A DNA stretch of 18,401 nt, taken from contig CAYSDM010000079.1 in NCBI GenBank assembly GCA_964429855.1, positions 1 to 18,401 of the forward strand. The letters run 5' to 3'. The notes under the pieces were generated by a model. It was not told the origin of the DNA. It did no database searches and saw only the letters and a program-made list of their open reading frames with translations. The translations under genes and the position numbers were made by a program. This document shows positions 8,522-15,721 of the stretch, piece by piece (position 1 is the first letter of the stretch; every line of letters starts with the position of its first letter). Source of the DNA: CALLMM01 sp964429855. Lineage in GTDB: Bacteria > Armatimonadota > Chthonomonadetes > Chthonomonadales > CAJBBX01.

Positions 8522-9586
8522 CTATGTTTTCGGCGGAGCCACCCGCTCCGTGTGGAATGCGCCGAGAACGGCATTCACAATACGTTTTGGCGTCTCCGAT
8601 TCCAGTCCCCACCGATTGGTCAGAAAGACCACGATCAGATCATATTCCGGGTCTATGTAGAGACGCGTTCCGGTCGCGCCTCCATGTTCATACGCTCCGG
8701 GCGAACCGATCATTTCGCCCCGCGAGGGCTTGCCCCATCCCAGCCCGAAATCCGCCGGACGGGTCGGGATGCCTCCCTCATACAGGGTCAGCCCGCCGGT
8801 CTGATGGCGGGTCATCAGGGCGATAGACGCCGGAGAGAGAAGGGGATAGCCCTGCAAGGTTCCGCCGCGCAGATACGCCTGCCCGAAAGCCGTCAGATCC
8901 GCCAGAGTGCTCCAGAGTCCTCCGCCCGCCACCGCGCGCGCCATCAGCCGTTCCGCATGTTCCGGCGGTCCAAAATCGTGGACGGGGGCGGCGCGATGCA
9001 TATCTCCGGGGCGAAACGCCGTATCCTTCATGCCCAGCGGAAGAAACACCTGCTCGCGCAGATAGTCCGCGTAGCGCTTGCCGCTCTGCCGGGTGATCAG
9101 TTCCGCCAGAACGGCGAAGGAGAGCGTGCAGTATTCGCACCGCGTTCCCGGCTCGAAGTTCAGAAAAGTGGAGCAGGCTTCCTCAATGCAGGGACCGACA
9201 TCGCCCTGACCGGCAAAGCGTCCCATCGCCCACTTCGTTTCGTTGATTCCGGAGGTGTGGGTCAGCAGGTGCCAGGAGGTGACGGCGTGCTTGCCATTCG
9301 CGCCGAACTCCGGGATATAACTGGTTACCGGCAGCGACAGCAGCAGTTTCCCTTGCTCCACCAGCCGCATGACAGCGGTGGCGGTGATCGGTTTGGAGAT
9401 GGAGGCAAGCAGAAAGATCGTATCTTCCCGAATGGTGTCCGCGCCGGAGACGATATGCGTCCAGAGCGTCTCCCGGCTGTTAGCGACCGCAATGGCGGCG
9501 CAGGGGTGCGTCCCGGAGGAGACTGCCGCTTCCGCGACGTGCGCGGCATATGTCAGGGCGTCTCTATTGAGCGTCAGTTCTGTCAT
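8522..9586 (-). CDS. Serine hydrolase of the beta-lactamase/class C family (EstB/PBP4*-like)
   Basis: A 354-residue predicted penicillin-binding-protein-like hydrolase (Pfam beta-lactamase type), probably a carboxylesterase or peptidase; the substrate is unknown. The nucleophile motif SxxK is Ser62-Lys65 in LLASISKPITATAVM. The family signature HLLTHTSGI is at about 107-114, and HGG at 301-303 fits the third motif. The second motif, usually Tyr-x-Asn, reads Tyr152-Cys-Thr. No signal peptide is seen, so it is likely cytoplasmic. The ATG at 9586 overlaps the pyrB TGA as ATGA, with GGAG eight bases upstream; an earlier in-frame ATG at 9634 would overlap pyrB by 52 bp and adds only a non-conserved basic tail. 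It separates pyrB from pyrC and should be translationally coupled to pyrB. It is not a known pyrimidine enzyme. Confidence 0.87.
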   Translation of the reverse strand: MTELTLNRDALTYAAHVAEAAVSSGTHPCAAIAVANSRETLWTHIVSGADTIREDTIFLLASISKPITATAVMRLVEQGKLLLSLPVTSYIPEFGANGKHAVTSWHLLTHTSGINETKWAMGRFAGQGDVGPCIEEACSTFLNFEPGTRCEYCTLSFAVLAELITRQSGKRYADYLREQVFLPLGMKDTAFRPGDMHRAAPVHDFGPPEHAERLMARAVAGGGLWSTLADLTAFGQAYLRGGTLQGYPLLSPASIALMTRHQTGGLTLYEGGIPTRPADFGLGWGKPSRGEMIGSPGAYEHGGATGTRLYIDPEYDLIVVFLTNRWGLESETPKRIVNAVLGAFHTERVAPPKT

Positions 9587-10575
9587 TCTCGCTCTCCGGC
9601 TCCCATCATTTCGCCCATCAACAGGTAGAGACATGCCATGCGAACTGCAACACCGTTGGTAACCTGCTCCTCAATGGCGGCGCGAATTCCGCCCACGCCG
9701 TCTGCCACTTCGGCGGATATCTCCACGCCGCGATTCATCGGACCGGGATGCATCACCAGCGCATCGGGACGCGCATACTTCAGCGTTCGCGGCGAGATAC
9801 CCCAGATTCGCGAATACTCCCGCAGGCTCGGCAGCAGTCCCTTCTCCTGACGTTCAGTCTGAAGGCGCAGCGCCATCACCACATCCGCGCCCTCCAGCGC
9901 CTCTTCCAGGCGCGTATACACGGAGACCGGAAGCTTCTCCGCCTCCGATGGAACCAGCGTCTGCGGACCGACCCAGCGAACTGTCGCGCCGAGTTTCGTC
10001 AATCCCCAGACGTTGGAGCGGGCAACCCGGCTGTGCGCCAGATCGCCCACGATGGCGACCTTCAGACCGCGCAGATCGAAGGGATGCTCAGAAGAGAGCG
10101 CGCGGGGATAGGTGTCGTCCTCTCTTCCGACGATTTTATGTTCCCAGATGGTCAGGATGTCCAGAAGCGCCTGAGTCGGGTGTTCGTGGCGTCCGTCTCC
10201 GGCGTTGATGACAGGAATACGGACATACTGCGAGGCGAGATGCGCGGCGCCGGAAGAGGAGTGGCGAATGATCACGCAGTCTGCGGTCAACGCCTCCAGA
10301 GTCCGCAGGGTATCCTTCAGCGACTCGCCTTTGGTAACGGAGGACTGCGCGACGGCAATATTGACGGCATCCGCGCTCATATATTTGGCGGCTAACTCGA
10401 AAGAGGTGCGGGTTCGCGTAGAGGATTCATAGAAGAGGGTCACCACCGATTTTCCGCGCAGGGTAGGAACCTTCTTGACCGGGCGGCTCAGTATCTCTTT
10501 GAAGGCGGCCGCCGTCTCCAGAATGCGCCGCATATCGGCGACATCGGTCTCACGCAGCGAAAGCAGGTGTTTCAT
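9583..10575 (-). CDS. pyrB: Aspartate carbamoyltransferase catalytic subunit
   Basis: Condenses carbamoyl phosphate with aspartate to give N-carbamoyl-aspartate, the committed pyrimidine step. The 330-residue protein has the carbamoyl-phosphate loop FYESSTRTRTSFE (about 48-60), the swinging-loop region SSVTKGESLKDT, the HPTQALLD motif (about 131-138), and the aspartate-domain MHPGPMNRG motif. Between the two domains the HKIVGREDDTYPRALSSEHP stretch is a short insert relative to compact homologues. No pyrI regulatory-chain gene is present in the window, so this resembles the unregulated Bacillus-type trimer. The ATG at 10575 has GAGGAG nine bases upstream. Its TGA overlaps the ATG of the next gene. 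It follows pyrR after a 185-bp spacer. Confidence 0.97.
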   Translation of the reverse strand: MKHLLSLRETDVADMRRILETAAAFKEILSRPVKKVPTLRGKSVVTLFYESSTRTRTSFELAAKYMSADAVNIAVAQSSVTKGESLKDTLRTLEALTADCVIIRHSSSGAAHLASQYVRIPVINAGDGRHEHPTQALLDILTIWEHKIVGREDDTYPRALSSEHPFDLRGLKVAIVGDLAHSRVARSNVWGLTKLGATVRWVGPQTLVPSEAEKLPVSVYTRLEEALEGADVVMALRLQTERQEKGLLPSLREYSRIWGISPRTLKYARPDALVMHPGPMNRGVEISAEVADGVGGIRAAIEEQVTNGVAVRMACLYLLMGEMMGAGERE

Positions 10576-10589
10576 GAAGGCTTCTCCTC

Positions 10590-10709
10590 TCAGACGGGCC
10601 AGAGCGAGTCGAGAAAGGTCCCCAGGTCAGAGGTGTCGGTCGGCTTCCCGACAGCCTGCGCCGGATAGACCGGTTCCGCGAACCGATGTAACCGCGTATA
10701 GAGCTTCAA
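10590..10709 (-). CDS. Possible short ORF in the pyrR-pyrB spacer
   Basis: The 185-bp spacer between pyrR and pyrB is longer than any other spacer in the operon. One frame is open from the pyrR stop codon to a TGA at 10592-10590, and it is the same frame as pyrR. Within it a TTG at 10709 could start a 39-residue peptide beginning MKLYTRLHRFAEPVYP and ending FLDSLWPV, which looks protein-like. No convincing Shine-Dalgarno sequence precedes the TTG. PyrR itself is already full length (177 residues), so this need not be a lost PyrR tail. It may be a small gene, a remnant or chance. The spacer also holds two small hairpins (CGGTTC/GAACCG and GTCGG/CCGAC) without a T-run. Confidence 0.2.
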   Translation of the reverse strand: MKLYTRLHRFAEPVYPAQAVGKPTDTSDLGTFLDSLWPV

Positions 10710-10760
10710 ACGTTGGCGCGCCGCGCCGATGAGCGGTGACGGCTCGTCTGCTCTGCATGG

Positions 10761-11294
10761 CTACGCTTCGGGTCTTCGGATATGAACGCAGTCCTCGCCG
10801 TCTATCTCTTTTAACTGCACCGCGACATGTTCCGTTCGGGCGGTCGGGAGGTTTTTCCCCACGTAGTCCGGTCGGATAGGCAGTTCGCGATGCCCGCGAT
10901 CTATCAGCACCGCAAGCTGAATGTTCGCCGGTCTTCCCAGGTCTACCAGCGCCGTGATCGCAGCGCGGACGGTGCGACCGGTAAAGACCACCTCATCTAC
11001 CAGCACAATCGTCTTCTCGTTCACATCAAAAGGGACTTCGGTGCGCCCGACGACCGGCTGTCGTTCCGGGTAGTCGTCCCGGTAGAGGGCGATATCCACC
11101 TTGCCCACCGGAACCTGAACGCCCTCAATCTGTTCGATGATCGCCGCCAGCCGCTCCGCCAGAGGCGCGCCGCGACGCAGAATCCCCACAAGCGCAAGGT
11201 TTTGCGCGCCGCGATTCTTCTCCAGAATCTCATGCGCGATGCGCGTGATCGCGCGCCGCATCTCCTCTGCGTCCATCACCAGCCGTTGTTCCAT
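10761..11294 (-). CDS. pyrR: Bifunctional pyr operon attenuator / uracil phosphoribosyltransferase PyrR
   Basis: PyrR binds a hairpin in pyr mRNA when UMP or UTP is abundant and so promotes termination ahead of the operon; it also has uracil phosphoribosyltransferase activity. The 177-residue length equals the family norm. The PRPP-binding loop VLVDEVVFTGRTV lies at about 97-109, and the N-terminal VMDAEEMRRAITRIAHEIL and the DIALYRDD segment are typical. I chose ATG 11294 rather than the in-frame ATG at 11342: GGAGG sits five bases upstream, homologous PyrR proteins start at this MEQ, and the longer start would lie inside the terminator hairpin. It is the first gene after a leader carrying a matching PyrR-type binding hairpin, so autoregulation is expected. 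Confidence 0.95.
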   Translation of the reverse strand: MEQRLVMDAEEMRRAITRIAHEILEKNRGAQNLALVGILRRGAPLAERLAAIIEQIEGVQVPVGKVDIALYRDDYPERQPVVGRTEVPFDVNEKTIVLVDEVVFTGRTVRAAITALVDLGRPANIQLAVLIDRGHRELPIRPDYVGKNLPTARTEHVAVQLKEIDGEDCVHIRRPEA

Positions 11295-11314
11295 CTGCGC
11301 CTCCGTCGGACACC

Positions 11315-11357
11315 AAAAACGCCTTCCCCGTCGGGTGCGCACCCGTCAGGAAGGCGT
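11315..11357 (-). terminator. Intrinsic terminator of the pyr leader (attenuator)
   Basis: On the minus strand ACGCCTTCC (11357-11349) pairs with GGAAGGCGT (11327-11319), and the inner CGGGTG/CACCCG extends the stem. The stem is followed by TTTTT (11319-11315). It sits only about ten bases before the pyrR ribosome-binding site, too close to end a preceding gene usefully, which fits an attenuator at the head of the operon. Part of its 5' half can pair with the leader element at 11433-11443. Confidence 0.9.
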
Positions 11358-11415
11358 GGGATAGACGAACGTAAAGGGCATATCTCTGCGCCTTTCGTGT
11401 CGCCGTGATCTCTCA

Positions 11416-11452
11416 CCCTTTGTCGGCCTCGCCGGGCGCGCACTTAAAAGGG
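11416..11452 (-). promoter_or_regulatory. PyrR-binding anti-antiterminator hairpin
   Basis: On the minus strand the lower stem is CCCTTT (11452-11447) with AAAGGG (11421-11416). The upper stem is GCC (11437-11435) with GGC (11428-11426), closing the hexaloop CGGCGA at 11434-11429. This fits the known PyrR-site hexaloop CNGNGA exactly, and GAGG with its flanking Y also fits the wider consensus. The segment GTGCGCGCCCG (11443-11433) can instead form 11 continuous pairs, one of them G-U, with CGGGTGCGCAC of the terminator (11345-11335). So PyrR binding would block the antiterminator and let the terminator form. Fold seen by eye, not computed. Confidence 0.85.
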
Positions 11453-11476
11453 AGGTCTCTTCGATTTTCTTTTCTT

Positions 11477-11506
11477 ATGTTACTGCAAAGGCTCTGTCTG
11501 AGTCAA
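11477..11506 (-). promoter_or_regulatory. Sigma70-type promoter of the pyr operon
   Basis: A -35 box TTGACT (11506-11501; 5 of 6 to consensus) is separated by 18 bp from a -10 box TAACAT (11482-11477; 4 of 6). Transcription would start near 11470, placing the PyrR hairpin about 20 bases into the leader and the terminator about 110-155 bases in. The -35 box begins only five bases after the vWA gene stop codon. Confidence 0.7.
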
Positions 11507-11510
11507 CCAC

Positions 11511-13367
11511 CTATCGGACGAAAGCGCGTCGGTGAAACGCCCACCACTCAAAGGCTAACAGCCCCAGCAGCGCCGCCGCCAGCCAGGGCCATAGCTCTCG
11601 CTGGATGGCGACCTGCCGTCCGGGTTCGCCGGGGGGATTCAAGCCGAAATCCTGATTGAGGCGCGGCGCGATGTTGGATTCGGAGTAGCTGGAGAGGTTG
11701 GCGGCAAAGAGGCGTCGGTAGCCGTTTGCGCCGGTTGCCGTGTAGAGACCTGTCTGATCGGTATCGTCGAAAGCCGCGCCTCCGCGCCCGGAGGGAGTGA
11801 TTTCGCGCCGCGTTCCGTCCGGTTTGGTCACGGTGATCTGTCCGACATCGGAGGGAGCGTCCAGCGAGATCGTCGCGCCGGTGCGAATCTGTGCGGCGGT
11901 GGTGTCTTCGCTGAAAGAGAGCCAGCGAACCGCGTTGGTCAGGAAGATCGGATAGGAGACGGTGAGGGGAAACGGACCGTCGTTGAGATCCAGCCCGAAA
12001 CCGATCCAGAGAGCGCGCATCTTGCCCTTCTCCCCGGCGATGATCGCCGCGCCCGTTTCGGAGGAGGCAAGCTCCTGCGCCCATCCGGCGGGTGTTCCCA
12101 GACGCATTCGCGCCCAGCGCGAGGCGCTGAAATCCACATAGCGCAACGTCGGATGGCTTCGATCCGGGTCAATCAGAGTCTGGTTCTCCGACTCCGATCC
12201 GGGAGCAGCGGGGGACTGATCGCTGCCGCAGTTGACGAAAAGGTAGTTTCCTTCCGGCAGTTGCGGAGGTGCGGCTCTATCAAAGATCACCACATCGAAG
12301 CCGTCCGGTTTTGTGAAACCCGCCAGATTGACGCTGCTCAGTTCGACATTCGGATCTACCTGCAGAGCCTTCTCTAGAAAGAGGTTGCCGCCGGTGACCA
12401 GAAGGGTGCGGATGGGCTTGCGGGGAAGGATGATCAGCGACGCCTGATTATCGGCGGCGAACTCGTCCTTCGCATCGAGACTCGCCATCAGCGTGAGAGG
12501 CTGCTGCGGCTCCGGAATCTCGAAGATGTCCATGTTCTCGCCGCCCGGCGGGATCGTGACTTCGCGAGCATCCAGCAGATTCTTTTCGTGCGTGAGTTCT
12601 ACCGTGAAGGTCTGCGGCTGAGAATCGAAGTTATTGAGCGCGATCAGCACTTCGATGGTTCCTTCACCCGTGAGGCTGCGGCGAAAGTCCACCGCCGTGA
12701 TCCCGACATTTTTCGCTCGCTTGCCGACCGGGTGAAAGTTAACGTGCGCCTTCCCCAGATTGACATTGGTGACCGGATCGAACGCGCCGTCGGAGATGAT
12801 GTCAATCTGCGCGGCATCGCGGGTGGCGACCAGCGCGGAAGCCAGATTCACGGCGTCCCGCATATTGACGGCGGTCTGACGCGCCGTGAGGCTGTTAATC
12901 GCCCGCGAAACCACGCTTCGGTCGCTGGAGAAGCCGGTGACCGCCTCCGGTCTTGCGGAAGCCGCGATCACCATCACCTGATCCTGCGGCTTCATCTCGC
13001 CGATGATCTGCAAGGCTCTCTGTCGGGCGGCGTCCATGCGGCTGCCGTTCTCGTCGGTCGTCAGCATGGAGGCGGAGGCATCCAGCACCAGGACGATGCT
13101 GCGCCCGCCCAGTCCTCTGCTGCGCCAGATCGGCTGCGACAGAATCAACACCAGCATCAGCGCTGCCAGCAGCTGCAGAAGAAGCAGAAGGTTTTTCCGC
13201 AGCTTCTGAAAGGGCGCGTTCGCCTGCACATCCCGGATCACCTGCCGCCAGAGGAAGGTCGAGGAGACGGTGACATCTCGTCGTCGCAGTTTCAGAATAT
13301 ACATGGCGACAATCATCCCGGCGATGGGCAGGAGCCAGAGCAGATTGATGGGATGGAGGAGGCGCAT
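11511..13367 (-). CDS. BatA-like membrane protein with von Willebrand factor A domain
   Basis: A 618-residue membrane protein of the BatA/vWA type. Two N-terminal transmembrane helices (about 7-27 and 58-78) flank the characteristic LRRRDVTVSSTFLWRQV segment. A vWA domain (about 88-220) follows, with the metal-ion site Asp96-x-Ser98-x-Ser100 (LVLDASASM), probable Thr165 and the ISDG strand at 191-194. Then come a beta-sandwich region (about 221-310) and a class I amidotransferase-like domain (about 320-500) lacking an obvious catalytic Cys. A last transmembrane helix lies at about 592-611, with a short basic tail. Such proteins usually work with a MoxR ATPase and DUF58 proteins, none of which is in the window. 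The ATG at 13367 lies 18 bp after the hydrolase gene. The role is unknown; a cell-envelope or chaperone-like function is inferred from relatives. Confidence 0.87.
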   Translation of the reverse strand: MRLLHPINLLWLLPIAGMIVAMYILKLRRRDVTVSSTFLWRQVIRDVQANAPFQKLRKNLLLLLQLLAALMLVLILSQPIWRSRGLGGRSIVLVLDASASMLTTDENGSRMDAARQRALQIIGEMKPQDQVMVIAASARPEAVTGFSSDRSVVSRAINSLTARQTAVNMRDAVNLASALVATRDAAQIDIISDGAFDPVTNVNLGKAHVNFHPVGKRAKNVGITAVDFRRSLTGEGTIEVLIALNNFDSQPQTFTVELTHEKNLLDAREVTIPPGGENMDIFEIPEPQQPLTLMASLDAKDEFAADNQASLIILPRKPIRTLLVTGGNLFLEKALQVDPNVELSSVNLAGFTKPDGFDVVIFDRAAPPQLPEGNYLFVNCGSDQSPAAPGSESENQTLIDPDRSHPTLRYVDFSASRWARMRLGTPAGWAQELASSETGAAIIAGEKGKMRALWIGFGLDLNDGPFPLTVSYPIFLTNAVRWLSFSEDTTAAQIRTGATISLDAPSDVGQITVTKPDGTRREITPSGRGGAAFDDTDQTGLYTATGANGYRRLFAANLSSYSESNIAPRLNQDFGLNPPGEPGRQVAIQRELWPWLAAALLGLLAFEWWAFHRRAFVR

Positions 13368-13385
13368 AAAAGTCTGTTCTCCCGT

Positions 13386-14486
13386 TCAGAGGTGCTTCTT
13401 CAGAAACTCCCAGGCGGACTCGCCGTGCCACTCATGTCCGCCTTCAAATGCCAGAAAGCGGAAACGGTCCGAAATCCCCAGCCTGCGGTAGTATTCGGCG
13501 GCGGCGGGCGCGCTTCTTCGCGCGGCGTCTATCGGAAAGAGATCGTCTTTTGTGCCGACCTGAATCTCCAGCGGGCGCGGGCAGATCAGCGCGACGATCT
13601 CCGGATCGCGAAACAGCGTCAGACCGTGCGTGAATCGCCAGTCGCTCCAGCCATGCGGCTCGGTCTTATCCAGAAGCTCCGCCCGGTCGCTGAAGTAGCA
13701 GGAGGAGACCGCCGCTTTGATGCGCGGTTCCAGCGCGGTAACGTAGAGCGTGTAGAAGCCGCCGTAGGAGAGACCGACCATCGCCACGCGGCGCGAGTCC
13801 ACCTCCGGGCGTTTCAGCACGGCATCCAGCCCACGGGTGATTTTGATGATCTCGATGGCGGTGATCGTCGTTCCGACCTGTCTGGCGCGTACATCCAACC
13901 GCTGACGGATGTCGGGAGGAAAGCCCTCCGCCTGATAGAGATGCTGCGGCGCCCAGACGGCGTATCCCTGCCGCACCGCCCCGCGCACCATATCGTGGTA
14001 ATTCGCGCCCCCGTGAAATGTCGCCAGTTCCGGCGAACCGCCTCCGCCATGCATGGCGATCACCAACGGAACGCGCCCCGTTCGCGTTTTCGGCGTGATA
14101 TAGAGACCGATGACGTGCACTCCCGGCAGAACGGCGAAACGGGTGCGATAGTAGATGCCCAGATCATCCTCGCCGATCTTCTGAAACTCCGCAGGCGTAT
14201 CCGGCTTATCTCCTGGCGGCGGATAGCCGAGGGACTCGCCGAGGGATTTTCGAAGCCTTCCTGTGGAGGCAGCGTAGTTCTCCGGGGAGCGAAAATCGGG
14301 TTTGAAGCGCGCCGAAAGCGCGGCATCGCGGGATCGGAGATCGGCAAGATACCGCTCCAGTTCTCGCGCCTGTTCCGAGCGCGCCGGATTGGAGGCGGCG
14401 ATATCCTCTTCATAAAGCGGCGGTTTCTGCTGCATGGCGTTTCCTGTTGGCGATAAGAGCAGTAGAGCGGCGAACAACGCGAGCAT
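13386..14486 (-). CDS. Secreted alpha/beta hydrolase (dienelactone hydrolase / acetyl-xylan esterase-like)
   Basis: A 366-residue predicted exported esterase; the substrate is unknown. The fold signs are LVIAMHGGGG (oxyanion strand-turn), nucleophile Ser240 in MVGLSYGGFYT, the acid in GTKDDLFP (Asp314 or 315) and His351 in EGGHEWHG. From the ATG at 14486 the protein opens with a hydrophobic MLALFAALLLLSPTGNA, a short signal peptide with no positive charge. The in-frame ATG at 14546 would add 20 residues including two Arg but would overlap the M24 gene by 52 bp. I prefer 14486, with AAAGGA 11 bases upstream, but the start is uncertain. It begins 8 bp after the peptidase gene and ends 18 bp before the vWA gene, so it is part of the same unit. 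Confidence 0.84.
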   Translation of the reverse strand: MLALFAALLLLSPTGNAMQQKPPLYEEDIAASNPARSEQARELERYLADLRSRDAALSARFKPDFRSPENYAASTGRLRKSLGESLGYPPPGDKPDTPAEFQKIGEDDLGIYYRTRFAVLPGVHVIGLYITPKTRTGRVPLVIAMHGGGGSPELATFHGGANYHDMVRGAVRQGYAVWAPQHLYQAEGFPPDIRQRLDVRARQVGTTITAIEIIKITRGLDAVLKRPEVDSRRVAMVGLSYGGFYTLYVTALEPRIKAAVSSCYFSDRAELLDKTEPHGWSDWRFTHGLTLFRDPEIVALICPRPLEIQVGTKDDLFPIDAARRSAPAAAEYYRRLGISDRFRFLAFEGGHEWHGESAWEFLKKHL

Positions 14487-14494
14487 GGAGGGCG

Positions 14495-15709
14495 TTATCC
14501 TTTCGCCGAAAGGAGAGGTACGGTGAGCTGCCGCTGTGTCAGCCACTCGACGCCGTCCTCCGTAATCAGAACCATCTCCTCGATCCCCAGATAGCCTCTG
14601 CCTGCCACATTCACGCCCAGTTCGACCGTATAGACCTGGTCTTGCTGGATCGGCAGGAAAGGAGTGTTTCCGTATCGCTCCCAGCGCGGTCCCAGGATCG
14701 CGCCTCCGTCATGCGCGGCGCGTCCGACCTGATGCCCGAGCGCGTGCATATATTCGGGATAGCCAGACTCCTTCAGAAATGCGCGAGCGGCCTCGTCCGC
14801 TTTCCATCCCTCGATGCCGGGGCGAAGAACCGCCGCGCCTGCGGAGATCGCGCCGGTGACCGCCGCCATCGCCTGCTGAATATCTGCAGGTATCGTCCGC
14901 TCGCCGGGAGCCGCCACATACCAGCAGCGTTGAATGTCGGAACTGTATCCCTCCCTGACGACTCCCAGGTCTATATGGAAAATGTGGCCGGGTGCAAGCG
15001 TGATTGTATCAGAGGGAATCCCGTGCCCCGCCATCGAATCGGGTCCGCTGTTGACAATAGGATTGCTGGCACGGCACCAGCTGTAGCCCAGCCCGCGGGA
15101 GTCTATCCGCTCCTGCACAAAACGGTAGACGGCGCGCTCGCTCACGCCAATCTTCGCGAACGCCTCCGCCTCCGCAAACAGCCGTTCCGTCTCCGCAATC
15201 GAGGCGCGTATCCTGCCGATCTCCGTTGCGGTTTTCAAGCCGCGCAGCCCCATGACGATCGGTTCTGCGCTGACCAGGCAGCCTTCAAAGCGGGTTCCGC
15301 GCAGGTACTCCTCCAGAAGCAGATACATTCCGTGCGACAGCCCATCCGCCTTTACATCGCCGGGAGAGTAGTTGACGGCGATCTTCGGGGAGCTTCTGGT
15401 ATCCGGTATCAGCCGTTCCAGAGTGGAGCACAGCGGTTCGCGAATGCTCTGGATATAGGGGATCACCTCCTGCCAGTCGCCGGACACATTGAGGGGATCG
15501 GCATCGTAGTTGCCGACGATGGCAATCCTCTCGCCCCGGGCGGTTACCAGCAGCGCGCTCTGCCAGACCAGTCCCCCGTCCAGAATCAGAGGCAGAACCG
15601 GGTCGCCGCCTTCATCCGTCTCGCGCACGAAGGTCAGCCAGACATCCGCCCCCGACTGCGCTGTCAGCGTCTCCGCCTGCTTCAGTTTTTCGGCTGTCAG
15701 TGCGCTCAT
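14495..15709 (-). CDS. M24 family metallopeptidase (Xaa-Pro dipeptidase/aminopeptidase-like)
   Basis: A 404-residue predicted cytoplasmic dinuclear-metal peptidase of the pita-bread fold, related to PepQ/PepP. An N-terminal creatinase-like domain (about 1-155) precedes the catalytic domain (about 160-390). All five metal ligands can be seen: Asp247 in HIDLGV, Asp258 in SSDIQR, His326 in ALGHQVGRAAHD, Glu363 in TVELGV and Glu377 in GIEEMVLIT. Activity is therefore expected, and cleavage of dipeptides or N-terminal residues before proline is the family norm, though the substrate is not proven. The ATG at 15709 has GAGGAG four bases upstream and lies 12 bp after the WD40 gene. There is no signal peptide. 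Confidence 0.92.
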   Translation of the reverse strand: MSALTAEKLKQAETLTAQSGADVWLTFVRETDEGGDPVLPLILDGGLVWQSALLVTARGERIAIVGNYDADPLNVSGDWQEVIPYIQSIREPLCSTLERLIPDTRSSPKIAVNYSPGDVKADGLSHGMYLLLEEYLRGTRFEGCLVSAEPIVMGLRGLKTATEIGRIRASIAETERLFAEAEAFAKIGVSERAVYRFVQERIDSRGLGYSWCRASNPIVNSGPDSMAGHGIPSDTITLAPGHIFHIDLGVVREGYSSDIQRCWYVAAPGERTIPADIQQAMAAVTGAISAGAAVLRPGIEGWKADEAARAFLKESGYPEYMHALGHQVGRAAHDGGAILGPRWERYGNTPFLPIQQDQVYTVELGVNVAGRGYLGIEEMVLITEDGVEWLTQRQLTVPLLSAKG

Positions 15710-15721
15710 CCGTCTCCTCTT

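Noticed and set aside
10576..10760. A second PyrR site or attenuator between pyrR and pyrB, as found in Bacillus
   Set aside because: No CNGNGA hexaloop in a suitable stem and no hairpin followed by a T-run; the only GAGG in a fitting position belongs to the pyrB ribosome-binding site.
12588..14456. 622-codon open frame on the plus strand
   Set aside because: Antisense to the vWA and hydrolase genes, whose active-site motifs are clear. Its translation is rich in Arg, Gln and His with no recognisable domain.
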